Part shown: in pieces, positions 11,205-22,819 of the stretch
Layout: every line of letters starts with the position of its first letter
How positions within the stretch are numbered: position 1 is the first letter of the stretch
From: Brachycybe producta
Lineage: Eukaryota > Arthropoda > Diplopoda > Playtdesmida > Andrognathidae
Direction: 5' to 3'
NCBI GenBank assembly: GCA_036925085.1
Contig: JAUPFP010000023.1
Location: forward strand, 1,052,713 to 1,116,712
DNA length: 64,000 bases
Made by a program: the position numbers and the translations under genes
The notes under the pieces: generated by a model
What the model was told of the DNA's origin: nothing
The model's input: only the letters and a program-made list of their open reading frames with translations
The model's database searches: none

Positions 11205-11450
11205 ATTAAAAGTGTTTAGAAACTAGAAGCGTAGCTCAACCATTCAAGGGTATTTTCATCTTGGTATCTTTTTTTTATAAATGAACATAAAAACTAAAAA
11301 AAAAAAGTCGTCTGCTTAAGCTTCGGTCAACTTTCAAACTTGACATAAATCTTATTTTAAAAGATGTCAATATGAACATACATACCCTTAAGTAATTGAG
11401 CTACTCTTCTAGTTTCTAGAACACTTTCATGATTCTTCTGAAAGATAAAA
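11205..11450. mobile_element. Family-2 long palindromic element
   Basis: AAAAGTGTTTAGAAACTAGA and GTAGCTCAACCATTCAAGGG on the left face CCCTTAAGTAATTGAGCTAC and CTAGTTTCTAGAACACTTTC on the right. Confidence 0.82.
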
Positions 11451-12564
11451 TAAATTGTAGTTCAAGGGGGGCATTTAACACTTTAAACAAAACCCACTTT
11501 AATTCACATGATATTTTTCAACTGAATTTCTGTTTTATTTAAAATATGAAACAAAAAATTATCAAAAGCTTTTTTTTCTTTTCATTGTTTTCATTTTTAC
11601 ACTGAACGCATTAGTAGTTATAACATTTTTGAAATTCATTCAAAATATAATTTTAAATTGAACAACAATTAAAAATTGACGATTATTTCGGTTTTAAAAC
11701 TTTTAAAAAAAATGAGGAACCAAAACCTGAAGAATTAAAAAATTTTGAACTTTTGTAAAATTTTTATTTTTTTTTTTTTAAATATTTTATAAATATCACA
11801 AAAATATCTTTTAGCTCTGTAGTAATTAATTTTAATTTTTCCATTTTCTAGCATTCAATTTTTTCTTCTTTCTCAAAAAGTTACTTTTTGCTTCCAGAAT
11901 TTATTTCAAAATTCTAACTAAATTTCATTTGCAATTCTAAACAAATTCTGAACATGTTTTTTTTTTTAGATACATGTATATATTATATACCAAATATTAC
12001 AGAAAGGAATATATATTTTGTCTATTGACATAAATAATTGTGACAAATGTCACAAAACTATCTCTGTTGAGCGTGACAAGAGAAAATGTTCATGCAAAAC
12101 CTTAACCCCCCTTTATAATCAGTGGTTACAAAGATAATCATTCTATCAAACAATGGAGATGTGTTTTTTGTTTGTGTAAACTTCGTGTAATTATTCACTA
12201 CTAGTGAGTTCTACATCCGATACAGTTATTAAACGGAAATTGCACTAATTTTTAGTGAAATTTTTGCTTGTTAGTGTTTCCATTTGAGAGGTAAAAAAGA
12301 ACAAGAGAGAAAGAGATTTTTTGGAAGTTGAAATAGATCTTCTTGATGATGGACCTGTTTTTTTGTTGTTATTTCCATTGCATTTGCATAACTATTTTGT
12401 GATGATGATGATGGTTGGTGGTAGTTGAATATTCAAAAAAAAAAAAAAAAGAGAGAAAGAAAGAGGTGATTAAACTTCCTAGAAATGTAGGCTTTGGGTC
12501 GTCGACGCCACCGTCACCACCACCATTATCATACAACATTACAAATGGAGGTTGAGAGACTAGA
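11451..12564. other. AT-rich noncoding DNA
   Basis: Homopolymers, a GAT repeat near 12402-12413 and GA tracts. Nothing is recognised. Confidence 0.55.
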
Positions 12565-12960
12565 GATTCCCTCGGATATATCCGTAATTTCGAATATTCG
12601 AAAGCTTTTTTCAGGTTATATCCGATCGGATATAAAGCATTATCCGAATGGATAATTTACGGAATTTTTTTCTTCTTATTCTCTTGCTAATATTCACTTT
12701 ATTTGGTAGACATTAAATGAGAAAAAATGTAATAATTATTTCTCCCCCCCCCCCCACACAGTAAAAAATCGTTCACCCTACTTCATTTCGAAAACTTTCA
12801 ACACCTATTTGGTTAAATTGTAATGAATATATATGAAATACATTTTGTTAAATGTGTAAAAGTGTAAAAAAATGATATCTGTATGTAAAATATATCACAG
12901 GGATCCATTTTAAGTTTACTATCCGAACTTATATCCGGATATTCGTTATCTGCACATAGC
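12565..12960. repeat. GGATATATCCG-type degenerate inverted repeats
   Basis: TCGGATATATCCGTAATTTC, ATCCGATCGGATAT and ATCCGAATGGATAA at the left and ATCCGAACTTATATCCGGAT at the right suggest a decayed foldback. A C-run lies at 12745-12755. Confidence 0.5.
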
Positions 12961-13669
12961 AAAATTCAATGTGCGAGGCGTCACTAGTTCAGAGTTCTAG
13001 TGTATTTTGTGTGTTTAATGTCATCAGGTGCATCAGTAGTATGGAGACTACACATTGTTTTGGCCCCCATTGGATTCATTGGCGTCTGGTGGGTTACAGA
13101 GACGCCAAAACCAAAATGGTCGTTTAGTGCTGCTCCCTTTCACTCACTATCGTTATTATCATTCTGCTTATCTGACACACTGTGCCTCTCACATTCTTAC
13201 TATATATGATATACTAAACAGTGATTGTGTGTGAGTTAGGAAATTTAGGGGTAAAAAAAGAGGTATTGAAAGACAGGAGGAGGAGGAGAGAGGTTGATAA
13301 AACTTTTCAAAACTACTTTTACCCCCTCTCACAACCAACCTGATTGTTAAGTTGGTAACTACAATGATGGGGAGGGGGAGGGGGGTTCTGCCCCTTTCTT
13401 GACAGCCACTGAAGTTGGTTTTTTCAAAGTTAACCAGTTTTTACCCATACTTCAGAAAATATATATATATATATATATAAAGTATATATCCCTCTCTCTT
13501 TCTTTCAATATAAAGGGGGGTATTTTTCTAATAACCCCATCAGTTTTAACCCCTCTCTTTACCCTATCCATGCAGACACTATTCACAAATGTTATTCCTT
13601 GAAGTAAAAAAGAAAACCTAACCTTCATACCTCTTTTTTTTTTATTTTGACATATGCTAGTAGTCAAAG

Positions 13670-13975
13670 TGAAAAATCAATCATTTTGCAAAATCACTAG
13701 TCAATTTCGAAAAAAAATTCCATCAATTTGGTATTAATAAATTTTCTCATTTGCTAGAGTTTCAGACAATTTGCAGGAATGTCAACAAGAACTATATCAA
13801 CTAGATAATGCTTTTAATGACATTTAGGTACCATTGGCTTGTTGTTTTAGACAATTTTCATATTGTCTACAAATGCTAGTCAATTTGTATTGAGTTGTTT
13901 CCAAATAAAAAAAAATTTGGTGGTTTAGTAAATTGACTAGTGAATTTGCAGAAAGACTTTTTTTCCACTTTTGCA
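13670..13975. mobile_element. Inverted-repeat element (CACTAGTCAATTT)
   Basis: GCAAAATCACTAGTCAATTT (13688-13707) is complementary to AAATTGACTAGTGAATTTGC (13930-13949) at 19 of 20 positions. The interior is rich in GACAATTT/ATTGTC. A related fragment is near 42480-42580. The stretch before it (12961-13669) holds a TA repeat (13460-13480) and no recognisable gene. Confidence 0.7.
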
Positions 13976-14325
13976 GGTAACATTGGTTTATTTTTCATCT
14001 CTTCTAAATCTCTCTACACCATTACTAGTAAACCTTTTATTTCTTTTATACCATTTTTTTTGGCTTTCTTCAGCTAGGCCTATATGGATAGCCTCTCATA
14101 TTTTTTTTGGTCCTTTTCTACCTTCAGTATATAACTAAAATAGGGATAGAAATATATAAATGTGTATGTCACTATTATCCTTTATGATCTAAACTCTAAA
14201 GGGAAAGGCAAAGGGGACTTTGTGAAATAAAAAAAAGTATTGTTAAAAAAGGGGTTTTGTTTCCTATGACGTCAATAGAATGCATTACAGTATGCTGAAG
14301 AAAAAAAAAATACACCTCTAATACC

Positions 14326-14755
14326 TCATATTTCCACTAGAAAAACTAACTGCAGTTAAAATAACCAAGGTTATAGTTAACTGCAGACAAGCTATAGAAG
14401 TGGTACTGACAGTACTGTTGTGTGTTTCCATTTAAGAGCCTTAATTGTGGTTAAATGATTGTGTCACTTCCTGTTAAACAGTTGTGCATTTTATAAAATT
14501 TCCACCTCCTCATTCAGTCAAAAATTTAGTGTTCTCTCACTGTCAGCCATGTTTGTTTGCAGGCTAAATTTCTTTAAACACAGGTATTTAACCAGTCAAT
14601 AATGTGGTTAACCATATTGTGTCAATGCAGCTGAGTCAACTCCATTGTTTGGAAATTTAACAAGGGCTAAATGTAACCATATTTGTGTTTCCACTAGAAA
14701 AATAACTGTGGTTAACTTTTTAACTGCAGTTCATTTTTGTAATAGAAACGGGTTA
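14326..14755. mobile_element. Inverted-repeat element (TTTCCACTAGAAAAA...AACTGCAGTTAAAA)
   Basis: TTTCCACTAGAAAAACTAAC and AACTGCAGTTAAAAT on the left face TTTAACTGCAGTTCATTTTT and AATAGAAACGGG on the right. A related, interrupted copy lies at about 41355-42076. Confidence 0.7.
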
Positions 14756-15772
14756 TTGCTGATGTCTTCGGAAATAATGATTAGTTTCTGGAAAAAAGCT
14801 AAGTGGAGCTAATATGTATGGGTTTTTTTTTAAAAAAATGGATAAACTTTCATCACGTAAATTTACAATCAAACATTTGAATGAAAAAATAAAATGGATT
14901 CTCCTTACTGGACATACAAACTCGGGAAAAACAAAATAACAAGAAAAATATTGATCAAGTTGTTTTTTCAATAAAAACTTGACATCTGTTTTTTAAGGTC
15001 GATATCTATTGATTATCCATTTGTCAGATGCATCAAATCATCTTCCAGACCTCTTTTTTTCTTGGCTGGTGTGACGATAAGTCGCTCTAAGCTGTTGCTT
15101 GTCACAACAGTTGTCTCTTATTGTGATGTCACTTTAAACCACATTCGAATATTTGCTTGGTTAGCAACTTGAACTAAAATTTGGTTGTTTCATGTCACAC
15201 CAACATGTCTCATGAGACAACCTTTTACTAAAAGTGGCTGAACAGTGGTCAGTTTGTGTATTTTGACAAGTAAATCAACTGTAGATATGATCCAGTGTTA
15301 GGACAATTTATCATTTTTTAAGGTGGCTCAATAGATATTTATTTTTGTTTTCGTCCCCCTCAGATAGCGCCACTTCAGTGGCTATTATGTTAAAAAAAAG
15401 TTCGCTTGATGTTTTTGGGTCCAAATTTTACAAAAAACGTATATGGAGCTTATAAACACTCGATTCTATGAAGTTTTATGTTGAAGATGAGCTGAGAATC
15501 ACCAATAAAAATGTGTTGGAAAAACGCCCATATTGTGTGGGGTTTTGTGTGCAAGATAACAGTGTAGAATTTACGGCAATATTGGACTCATTTCTTGCAC
15601 TAAATAATTGAGAAAAAAAGTAGCAAATGTGATCACTTCTTTTTAGTAAAGTTGTTGATTTAGTAAAACTGCTTGCTGTTAACCCATTTTTGCTTTTGCC
15701 TAATTATTTTTCTTGTAAATTTCATTGGTTTTTCACGGTTTGTTTTTCTAGTTCAGTTTGAAACTAATACTT
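14756..15772. other. Noncoding DNA with one repeat fragment
   Basis: About 15318-15440 (AAGGTGGCTCAATAGATATT, ATAGCGCCACTTCAGTGGCT, GTTCGCTTGATGTTTTTGGG) is a fragment of the mariner-like element at 38643-39278. The rest shows nothing recognisable. Confidence 0.6.
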
Positions 15773-16294
15773 GAAGCGTGCATATTTCCAAAAACGTTGT
15801 AGATGCCAAAATTTAAATTTTTCAGGAGATAGGAATTTTTTTTCTCTACGAAACCAATTACATTAAAGGCATAAAATATTGTAATACAATTTAAAATAAG
15901 CTAAGAAATGAAGAGACTATTAAAAAATTATTTAATCAGTATTAGAATATTTAAAAAAAAATTTCAAACTTCAGTTCCAAAACGTTGTAAATGCCAACAT
16001 GCAACATAGGCTGACAAGTTGTCAGTCACTATAGTGACATTGTTGGCATTTACAACGTGAAAATAGTCACTAAGTGACCTGCCATGTTGCCACTCGAATT
16101 GCTATTGGCTGTTACAACGTTTTATGACTTACAAAACAATTCTACTTCAGTTTTTTTTTACTACTAATAACGGCACTTTTGTGACAAGTGAATTCCCCTG
16201 CAAAAAAAAAGCATGGCGTTTACAACCCATTTTTGATTAAAAACGTATTTTTACCCTTATGTGGCATTTACAACGTTATGGAAATGCACGCCTC
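15773..16294. mobile_element. Inverted-repeat element (GAAGCGTGCATATTTCC ends)
   Basis: Left GAAGCGTGCATATTTCCAAA and ACGTTGTAGATGCC are complemented by GGCATTTACAACGTTATGGA and AATGCACGCCTC at the right. ACTT flanks both sides. Further GTTGTAAATGCC/GGCATTTACAAC copies lie near the middle. An end fragment is at about 40050-40112. Confidence 0.8.
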
Positions 16295-17112
16295 ACTTGT
16301 ACTTGTCTCCTTATGTACAAATAAATAGCTGCATGGTTTGTAATTTTGTTAATAAAAACAACATTTTCCTATTATAATTGAATAGCCTCTCCTCTCTTTA
16401 TATATAATAATTTGAAAAACAGAGAGGCCTAATTGAAATTTGTAAAAGAATAAAGGTCATGCAAACATTTTTTTGGTTGTTTGTTGCTCGCATTAATTGG
16501 TAGTATTCAATTAAAGATAATGATGTTATTGCTTGAAGAAAGGGACGGTAATTGTCCTATTAATTAATAATTATAGTTTGTTGGTCATTTGCATTTTTAT
16601 TTTTCCATATATTTTTCTATTGCATTTTCAAAACTAGAAATCGAAATAAAAATAAAATCGACGAATATTCGGACAATGTTCATAATTCGGGGTAAGGGGG
16701 GAATAGAAAACTTTAGCCTCTAACCAAGTCAATTGATTTGAGAAAAAATTTAATTGCGGTTGCTCTAACCATTTCTATTAAATAAGGCAATAAATAAGAC
16801 AAATGAGTATTCACCTGAGTTTTTATTATTTTAAATTATTACCAAACGAAATTGTTACCATTTAATTTTATTTTTTAAACTTTGACACTTTTTAAAATGG
16901 TTAATTAAAAAAAACTGACTGTCTAGGCCTATATAGTTAAAGAAAAACGTGATTAAAACTTAAATAATATTTTTAATATTTAAGATTGTTTAAAAGTGTA
17001 AACGCGCCTTAATCTATCAATATTTGACGGAATCCTCGAATGACCTGTCCAGCATTTGTTATAGGAGGAGGGTACCTTCAATAACTGTACTTTTCAAATT
17101 CAAAATGCAGAG
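16295..17112. other. AT-rich noncoding DNA
   Basis: AT-rich, with a repeat shared with 4300-4430 at about 17005-17110. Nothing else is recognised. Confidence 0.55.
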
Positions 17113-17422
17113 TTATACCTAGTACACACCTGATAATTTAAATGCATTTAAATAATAAACCTGTTCTACAGAGCCCCGTGAAGGACAAACAAACTACTGT
17201 CACATTCAATTTATTCAGTTAATAATCTGAAAATATTGAGTTAATACTTAAATATAATTATATGCACTATTGACATTAAAATATTGATTTAGTATTTCAA
17301 TTTAAAATATTTATAATAAAGTCAATTTTTATTTGGTGTTCATGTCCTTAACTGGATTCCGTATAATTCACCTAAACACATTTAATTTGAATTCATTTAA
17401 CTCATGTGTGTACAAGGTATTA
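17113..17422. repeat. Repeat C, copy 2 (inverted)
   Basis: Complement of 10890-11198 with moderate divergence: TATACCTAGTACACACCTGA at the left and CATGTGTGTACAAGGTATTA at the right. Confidence 0.85.
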
Positions 17423-17448
17423 GGCAACTATATTATGTGGAAAAGACA

Positions 17449-17625
17449 GGGGTGGATATGTCGCATCCATTTGACGTAAATTGTCCATTTACACGAAATG
17501 TATGTCCATTTCGCGTTTTGCATCTCAGGCCAACTTCTGTTCATTTCTTCAAAATGGACATATACATTTTGTGTAAATGGACAATGGACAAATTACATCA
17601 AATGGATGCGACGGATATACCGCGT
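17449..17625. mobile_element. Foldback element (CGCATCCATTTGACGTAAAT)
   Basis: GGATATGTCGCATCCATTTG and AATTGTCCATTTACACGAAA on the left are complemented by TTTTGTGTAAATGGACAATG and CAAATGGATGCGACGGATAT on the right. A second copy is at about 29188-29302. Confidence 0.8.
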
Positions 17626-17789
17626 TACATATTATAGGCAGTTCGTTGTGTCCGAACATAAATAAAAGCTTGTACCGAAAAACGTACTTTTTCTATATTC
17701 TACTTATTTCTAGCATGGAGTTGCTTGGCCTTTATAAATTTGTCTTGCTCCAGAGCTCTAAAATCAGCTGTTCTGAAAACATCTTAAAA

Positions 17790-18425
17790 TTAGAGGTGAT
17801 ACGAATCCTAAATTTTCTCAAATCCGAATCCGAATCCTAAAAGGTTCTCGAATCCATCAATTTCTTCATATTAGAATCCTATATTATTCATTAAGAAGAT
17901 ACAAATAAATTAAACAATATTAAATATAAAATTATTAATAATAAAAAAAGAACATGTGTGGCACACTCAGATTCGCCACAAGGTGATATTGGTGATCCAG
18001 GTACCAGCCCAAAATCGCAACAATCGCCGGTTTTTTTTTGTTAGTGAACGCTTCTATTAGACGAGTTGAAACTAATTTTACCAGTTTTCAGTAACAGTTT
18101 TTTACAGGCAATTAGAAATCGGGACAAACAGAAGTTGGCTCCACCCTTTTTATGACGACCGGCAACTTCTAATTAGTTTGTTGTGTGGTTCGACGTTGAA
18201 AACGGCGGAGCATGTGACGTCAGACTACATAACCAACCAATTCGAAGTTGCCGGTCGTCATAAAAAGGGCAGAGACAACTTCTGTTCGTCCCGATTTCTA
18301 ATTGCCTGTGTTTTTTTTTTAAAGGTTAGGATTCGAAAGACGAAAAAAGCGCGAAGATTCTTGTTTTCGAATCTCGAATATTTTTCAAGATTCGGAGATT
18401 CGAGAAGTCAAATGTCCTATCCCTA
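17790..18425. repeat. Dispersed repeat A, copy 2 (filled site)
   Basis: Direct diverged copy of 2500-3245, split by a family-1 element at 18104-18309. Outside the insertion the two copies align, from CATTAAGAAGATACAAATAA before to AAAGGTTAGGATTCGAAAG after. Confidence 0.85.
18104..18309. mobile_element. Family-1 CRE/GC-box MITE inserted in repeat A
   Basis: The ends are ACAGGCAATTAGAAATCGGG and its complement. The left flank ends GTTTTTT and the right flank begins G + T10. The uninterrupted repeat A at 3111-3135 reads AACAG + T9 + AAAGG, so the insertion duplicated a G/T-run target. TGACGTCA is at 18215-18222. Confidence 0.93.
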
Positions 18426-18708
18426 TGAAAAATCATAATTGTGTTTCACAACTAAACTGCAGTCATTTTTCAATTGAAATATTAATAATTTCAGTGTTAC
18501 TCGAAGTTTCAATTTCGTAGAAGAAAAAAAAAACCCTCAAAAACACGGAGCCTCCCCCCTCTCATTATGGATAACAACAACTGAATGAAAAATTAAATTC
18601 CATATTTTTTTTTTTGCTATTCTCTTCATCTGTAACATTCAAAGAGACTTTACAAAGAAAAAAGTAACTTAAATATTATTTTCAATCCAACATCTGTTTC
18701 TTTAAACC

Positions 18709-18767
<59 letters not shown>

Positions 18768-19437
18768 CAAACCCCATAATCCCCCCCCCTTCCTCTTTGC
18801 CTCTTTTGTGTGCCCTGAATATTTTCAAAGGGTAAAAAAAAGTTAAGCCCTCTCTCTTTCTTATGAATCGTGATGAACAATATCCCTTTTCTTACAGGCT
18901 TACACCATATTTTATAATTTTTTTTTTTAAAAAAGCAACCCTACTGAGCCTTTACAATTTATAGGACTGTAAAGGGTTTTTTTTTCCTTCTCTTCTTTCC
19001 ATCTGGACACTGACAAAAAATACTTCTAAAAAAAACTACAACATAGGGGGAGGTAGGGGTTTAATACACGCACACAAATATAGACAGACAGACAGACAGA
19101 CACACATAGGGGTCACTCACTATAAATTTCAAAAGAAAAGAAAAAATGTCCCTATTATAATATTTTTTTCTCATTTTTTTTTTGTGGACTGCTGCTGTTT
19201 TGTTGCTCTTGATATTATTTATAAATTATAATAAAATCAGTAGTGCTGCCATCTGGCTCTAAACATTTTCATAATCTGATTCTTAACATAAAAAAAATCG
19301 TGTCCATTGAATCGATGCCAATTATTATTCTTGTTGAAAAAATTTTTTCTTAGAGACTCAACTATCAAGTTAAGTTTAAGAAGGACGACACAGGAGGTAA
19401 ATCTCGTACAGTATCCGCAAGCTGTTTTTTACTATAC
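18426..19437. other. Noncoding DNA with long CT microsatellite
   Basis: A CT repeat runs at about 18713-18763. A C-run is at 18781-18789, and a GACA repeat at about 19081-19101. No gene is recognised. Confidence 0.65.
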
Positions 19438-19583
19438 GCAGTTGGGCGCAGCCAGAAAAATTCTGTTAGCCCCGCCCTTTTATGAGCATCAGACCAAAAA
19501 AAAAACCCATTAAAAACAGAATCAAACACGTAACAAACCTAAATAACCAATCAGAACGAACTTTCCTGGCTGCGCCCAACTGC
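19438..19583. mobile_element. Family-1-related MITE with third terminus type (GCAGTTGGGCGCAGCCAG)
   Basis: GCAGTTGGGCGCAGCCAG at 19438-19455 is an exact complement of CTGGCTGCGCCCAACTGC at 19566-19583. The interior has CCCGCCCTTTTATGAGC and ATCAGACCA, the family-1 core words, but no TGACGTCA. The flanks share CTGTTTT..TACT. Confidence 0.75.
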
Positions 19584-20099
19584 TACTGTTTTACTGGATT
19601 TTCTTTTATAAAATTCATTTCTATTCTGAGTATTCAGTAAAACCGCGGATAGAAAGTATACCTGCCTTATTTTAAGAAGAAGATTATGACGTCATAGGGG
19701 ATTGATGAAATATTTAGGATTTTGTCATTTTGTTTGATAAAAGGGGAGTAATAAATTAATAACAAAAGAATTCAAGACGCCTTTTGTTTCTAGAGACCTA
19801 CATAAAAACCCATGGGCCGGTAGACCGTATGGATTTCATTGGGCCGGTGGGTTTTGTGGACATCATGAAGCAGTAAACTGTTATGTTTTTAAAGGATAAC
19901 TTTGATTAAAATTCTTGTTCTTTTAAAGATTCTTTTAACCCTCTTTTTAAAAAGTTATTTTGATTTTTTTTGTCACTTTTGTCTCTTGAGTTTTGTGTGT
20001 ACTGACTGTAGCACGTTTGACAGATTTCAAGAAACTAATGATGGTCTTGTGGACGTATTAGGTCTGTTGGTTTCATATGCTTTTTGAGGTTTGTAGGTT

Positions 20100-20245
20100 T
20101 CATGGACATGCGTAGGCTCTGTAGAACTGCCGGGCTTTGTGGAACTCGTGGGCTTTGTGGAACTGGCGGCCTTTGTGGGAACTGGCAGGCTTTGTGGAAC
20201 AGGTGGGCTTTGTGGAACTGGCGGGCTTCGTGAGCTGGGTCGGGC
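20100..20245. repeat. GC-rich 18-bp minisatellite
   Basis: About six diverged units of GGGCTTTGTGGAACTGGC lie at 20128-20235. Open frames on both strands (PVPQSPPVPQS type) come from this repeat. Related single words occur near 19840-19860 and 37990-38090. Confidence 0.8.
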
Positions 20246-20459
20246 TCCAATTTCTTTTACACAATATAGGCCTCTTATTTTAAAGACACAAATCCAAATT
20301 TTTTTCACAGGCTTCTTCTTAGGCAGATGCAGGTAGACCTATAATAAAAATGACCTGCCATACATACATTCTGATTGTGAATCTCGGTGAATCTTAGCGA
20401 ATCTCGTATTTGATTTTCTTCTATATCGTCCCGGATCGGTTAAGTTAGTTGACATTCAG

Positions 20460-20912
20460 AAAAGAGAGAGAGAGAAAAAAGAGAGTTTGAACTCGTTCTA
20501 CGAAATGAGTTAATGTACATAATAATAATAATTAGAAAGAAAAGAAAAACTATAATCAACTTCGTATATGGTTACATTGGGTTCAGAGAAAATATCATTT
20601 TTATAAAGAAAGAAAAAAAAAATTCACAGTGTTTATGGTTTGATTCTATGACCTTTTTTTTTTCTGAGACTGATTTTCTAAAAGAGAAGTTTGAACTTTT
20701 TTATTTATAAAAAAAAGTCTCTTAGTAACGAATTAATGGCAATCGATTTGTCAAGAGGGCATTTTCGTAGTCTTATTATGATGATGATGATGATGGTGAT
20801 CAATAAACTGGTAGACTTCTTGTTCTATTTAATGGCAACAATAACACTTATTATAGACTATACATATATATATTTTTGTGAGATCTTTTTTTTGTTGTTG
20901 TCTCTCTCTCTT

Positions 20913-20951
<39 letters not shown>

Positions 20952-22036
20952 TTCTTTCCAATTTATTGGCTTTATTTTGTTGCTAACTAACTTCCCCGGG
21001 GATAACAAGCATAAAAAATGTGTTCTAAACATAAACCAAAAAATATTTATTCATTGCAATTTGCACCTAACTAATTAACTGCAAATTGTATTGTCTTGAA
21101 TGTGTTCAAAAGCTCAAAACAAAAAAAAAGCACAATTCAGAAAGAAATAATAGTCCTACCTTGCTTTACGTTAATCCAATTGAAAAATATGGTTAAACAA
21201 TTGAGCGACTTTGCATCACTATAGCACTAGAGGGCGCAACTTTACATACCAAACGGTATATTTGTCCAAATTATGTTTATCTATAAAAAAAAATGCATAA
21301 TAAAGAAGAGTGTTTGAAAATCAGCTGTTCATTAATTTTGTTTCATTATCTTTAAAAAAAAAAGAGAGAGAGAAAAAAATGGCAGAAAATCACCTGTTTA
21401 TGGAAACAACTTGTAAGAAAAAAAAAATTGAAAGTGGTTTAGAAACTAGAACAGTCACTGAAATACAACGAATTTCATGTTGGTATGTTTAATACCGAGA
21501 GGTAGCTCAACTAAGAGCTCTTGCTAGAAAGCATTTCGTGCCAAAACTGAATGTGGCCAATAGATGGCGCAAACTGTACTTAGTGGTTCAGTTTCAATAG
21601 TGTTCAATAGACATACAAAAAAAATGGATTACATTTTAAGCAAGATGTCTTTCCTTCTAGCTTCAAAAAGCAGACGATTTTCTTCAATCACTTTTGACCA
21701 CCTTAAAATTATCTTGGTTTAAAAAGAACTTTTTTTATGGCAATTTGAAATTGACCAATCAACTTTTAAATTTTTGTGTGGTTCATATGACATTTTCGCA
21801 TTTTGGCCCTATACTTGAATTGAGAAAAGAAAATCATGATTTTGGAATTGTCATATAAAGTAAGTATGTTTAACTTAATCCTTCCTCTAAGCTTATTCCA
21901 CAATGGAACAACAAACTTCCAATAGATTTTGGTTTATGACAAAGCATATGGTTTTATGGGATTCATACACTTTTTCTGCTAGTGCTTATTGATAATTGTA
22001 CTTATTAATTACTTCAGGCACTTTTGGTATATAATA
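20460..22036. other. Noncoding DNA with GA/CT microsatellites and repeat fragments
   Basis: A GATGAT tract is near 20778-20795 and CT microsatellites are at 20901-20955. A CTCF-core-like word CACTAGAGGGCGC lies near 21225-21238, and CCAATAGATGGCGC near 21557-21570. Decayed family-2 sequence is at about 21425-21700. No gene is recognised. Confidence 0.6.
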
Positions 22037-22194
22037 CAGTAAGTTTTCGACTTACATGGATTAGACTTACTCGGATTTATAGATACGCGGTTGCGGTATT
22101 TCCTCTTAAATCGCAATCTTAATTCGCTCTAAACTCGAATTAAAAAAAAAAAACACCGGACATAATGGCATTCAACTTATGCAGAAAGTTACTG
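22037..22194. mobile_element. Pogo-like MITE (CAGTAAGTTTTCGACTTACA)
   Basis: The left end CAGTAAGTTTTCGACTTACA and the inward-read right end CAGTAACTTTCTGCATAAGT match at many positions. TA precedes the left end, but the right flank has changed to GA. Confidence 0.65.
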
Positions 22195-22436
22195 GAACGA
22201 AGTGAAATTCCGACGGATTTTATTATTCAGCATGTGTGGTTCTTTCCTTACTGTATTCATATTTTTATTTACATTAAATCAACAATTTTCTTGCATTTTT
22301 GTGGGATTTATTTATTTTTTGTGTCAAATTTCTAATAACAATTTGCATAAAATTTTTCTGTGTAGTCATTTATATAGAGATCACACACGCTTGAAAAAAA
22401 TCCCACTGAATTCCACTTTTTAAGAGGGCTCCACAG

Positions 22437-22735
22437 AAAAATTTCTTGTGTAAATGCAAGGTATAGATGGCGCCTGCAACCTCCATAGGTGGCAAACTAC
22501 ACTCGTCGCCAATTAGTTGAAACAGAATTTTTACAGAGCTGTAAAAGTGTCCAAAACAACCTCGTTATCAGCACGTGACAAACTTACCCAGAACATATAA
22601 GTGAAGCGAGCACGTGTAGAAAGCGTGGAAAAAAAGGAAGGTGAGTCAGAGTTGAAGAGTGTCAGTACATTTCTATGGGGAGGGCTAGTGGCGCCATCTG
22701 AACGCTATAGGGATAAAATAAATGATCTACTTGCG
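22437..22735. repeat. Repeat D, copy 1 (GGCGCC-containing)
   Basis: Complementary to about 41423-41765: GATGGCGCCTGCAACCTCCA, GGCAAACTACACTCGTCGCC, CAGCACGTGACAAACTT, AGTGTCAGTACATTTCTATG and GGCTAGTGGCGCCATCTG. Two CACGTG E-boxes lie inside. End fragments are at about 30626-30725 and 36495-36545. It sits within a decayed element marked by ATCACACACG at 22380 and 22752. Confidence 0.82.
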
Positions 22736-22819
22736 TTATTAAAGGAAGAAATCACACACGTATAATAAATAAAATCCCACATAAATTTACTTTGTAAGGA
22801 ATTTAACAGAAGCGCCATG

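Noticed and set aside
14753-14790. CTGATG...GGAAA word considered as a hammerhead ribozyme core
   Set aside because: The spacing between the CTGATG and GAAA boxes is wrong and no stems I or III can be formed nearby.
20027-20336. Pro/Ser-rich and Gly-rich open frames on both strands
   Set aside because: Both come from an 18-bp GC-rich minisatellite; no domain, no splice context.
22202-22423. Plus-strand frame resembling a signal peptide (KFRRILLFSMCG...), considered as the missing BMPR2 exon 1
   Set aside because: Starts at GTG, lies directly after a pogo-like MITE, and has no phase-1 donor with a plausible cleavage region.
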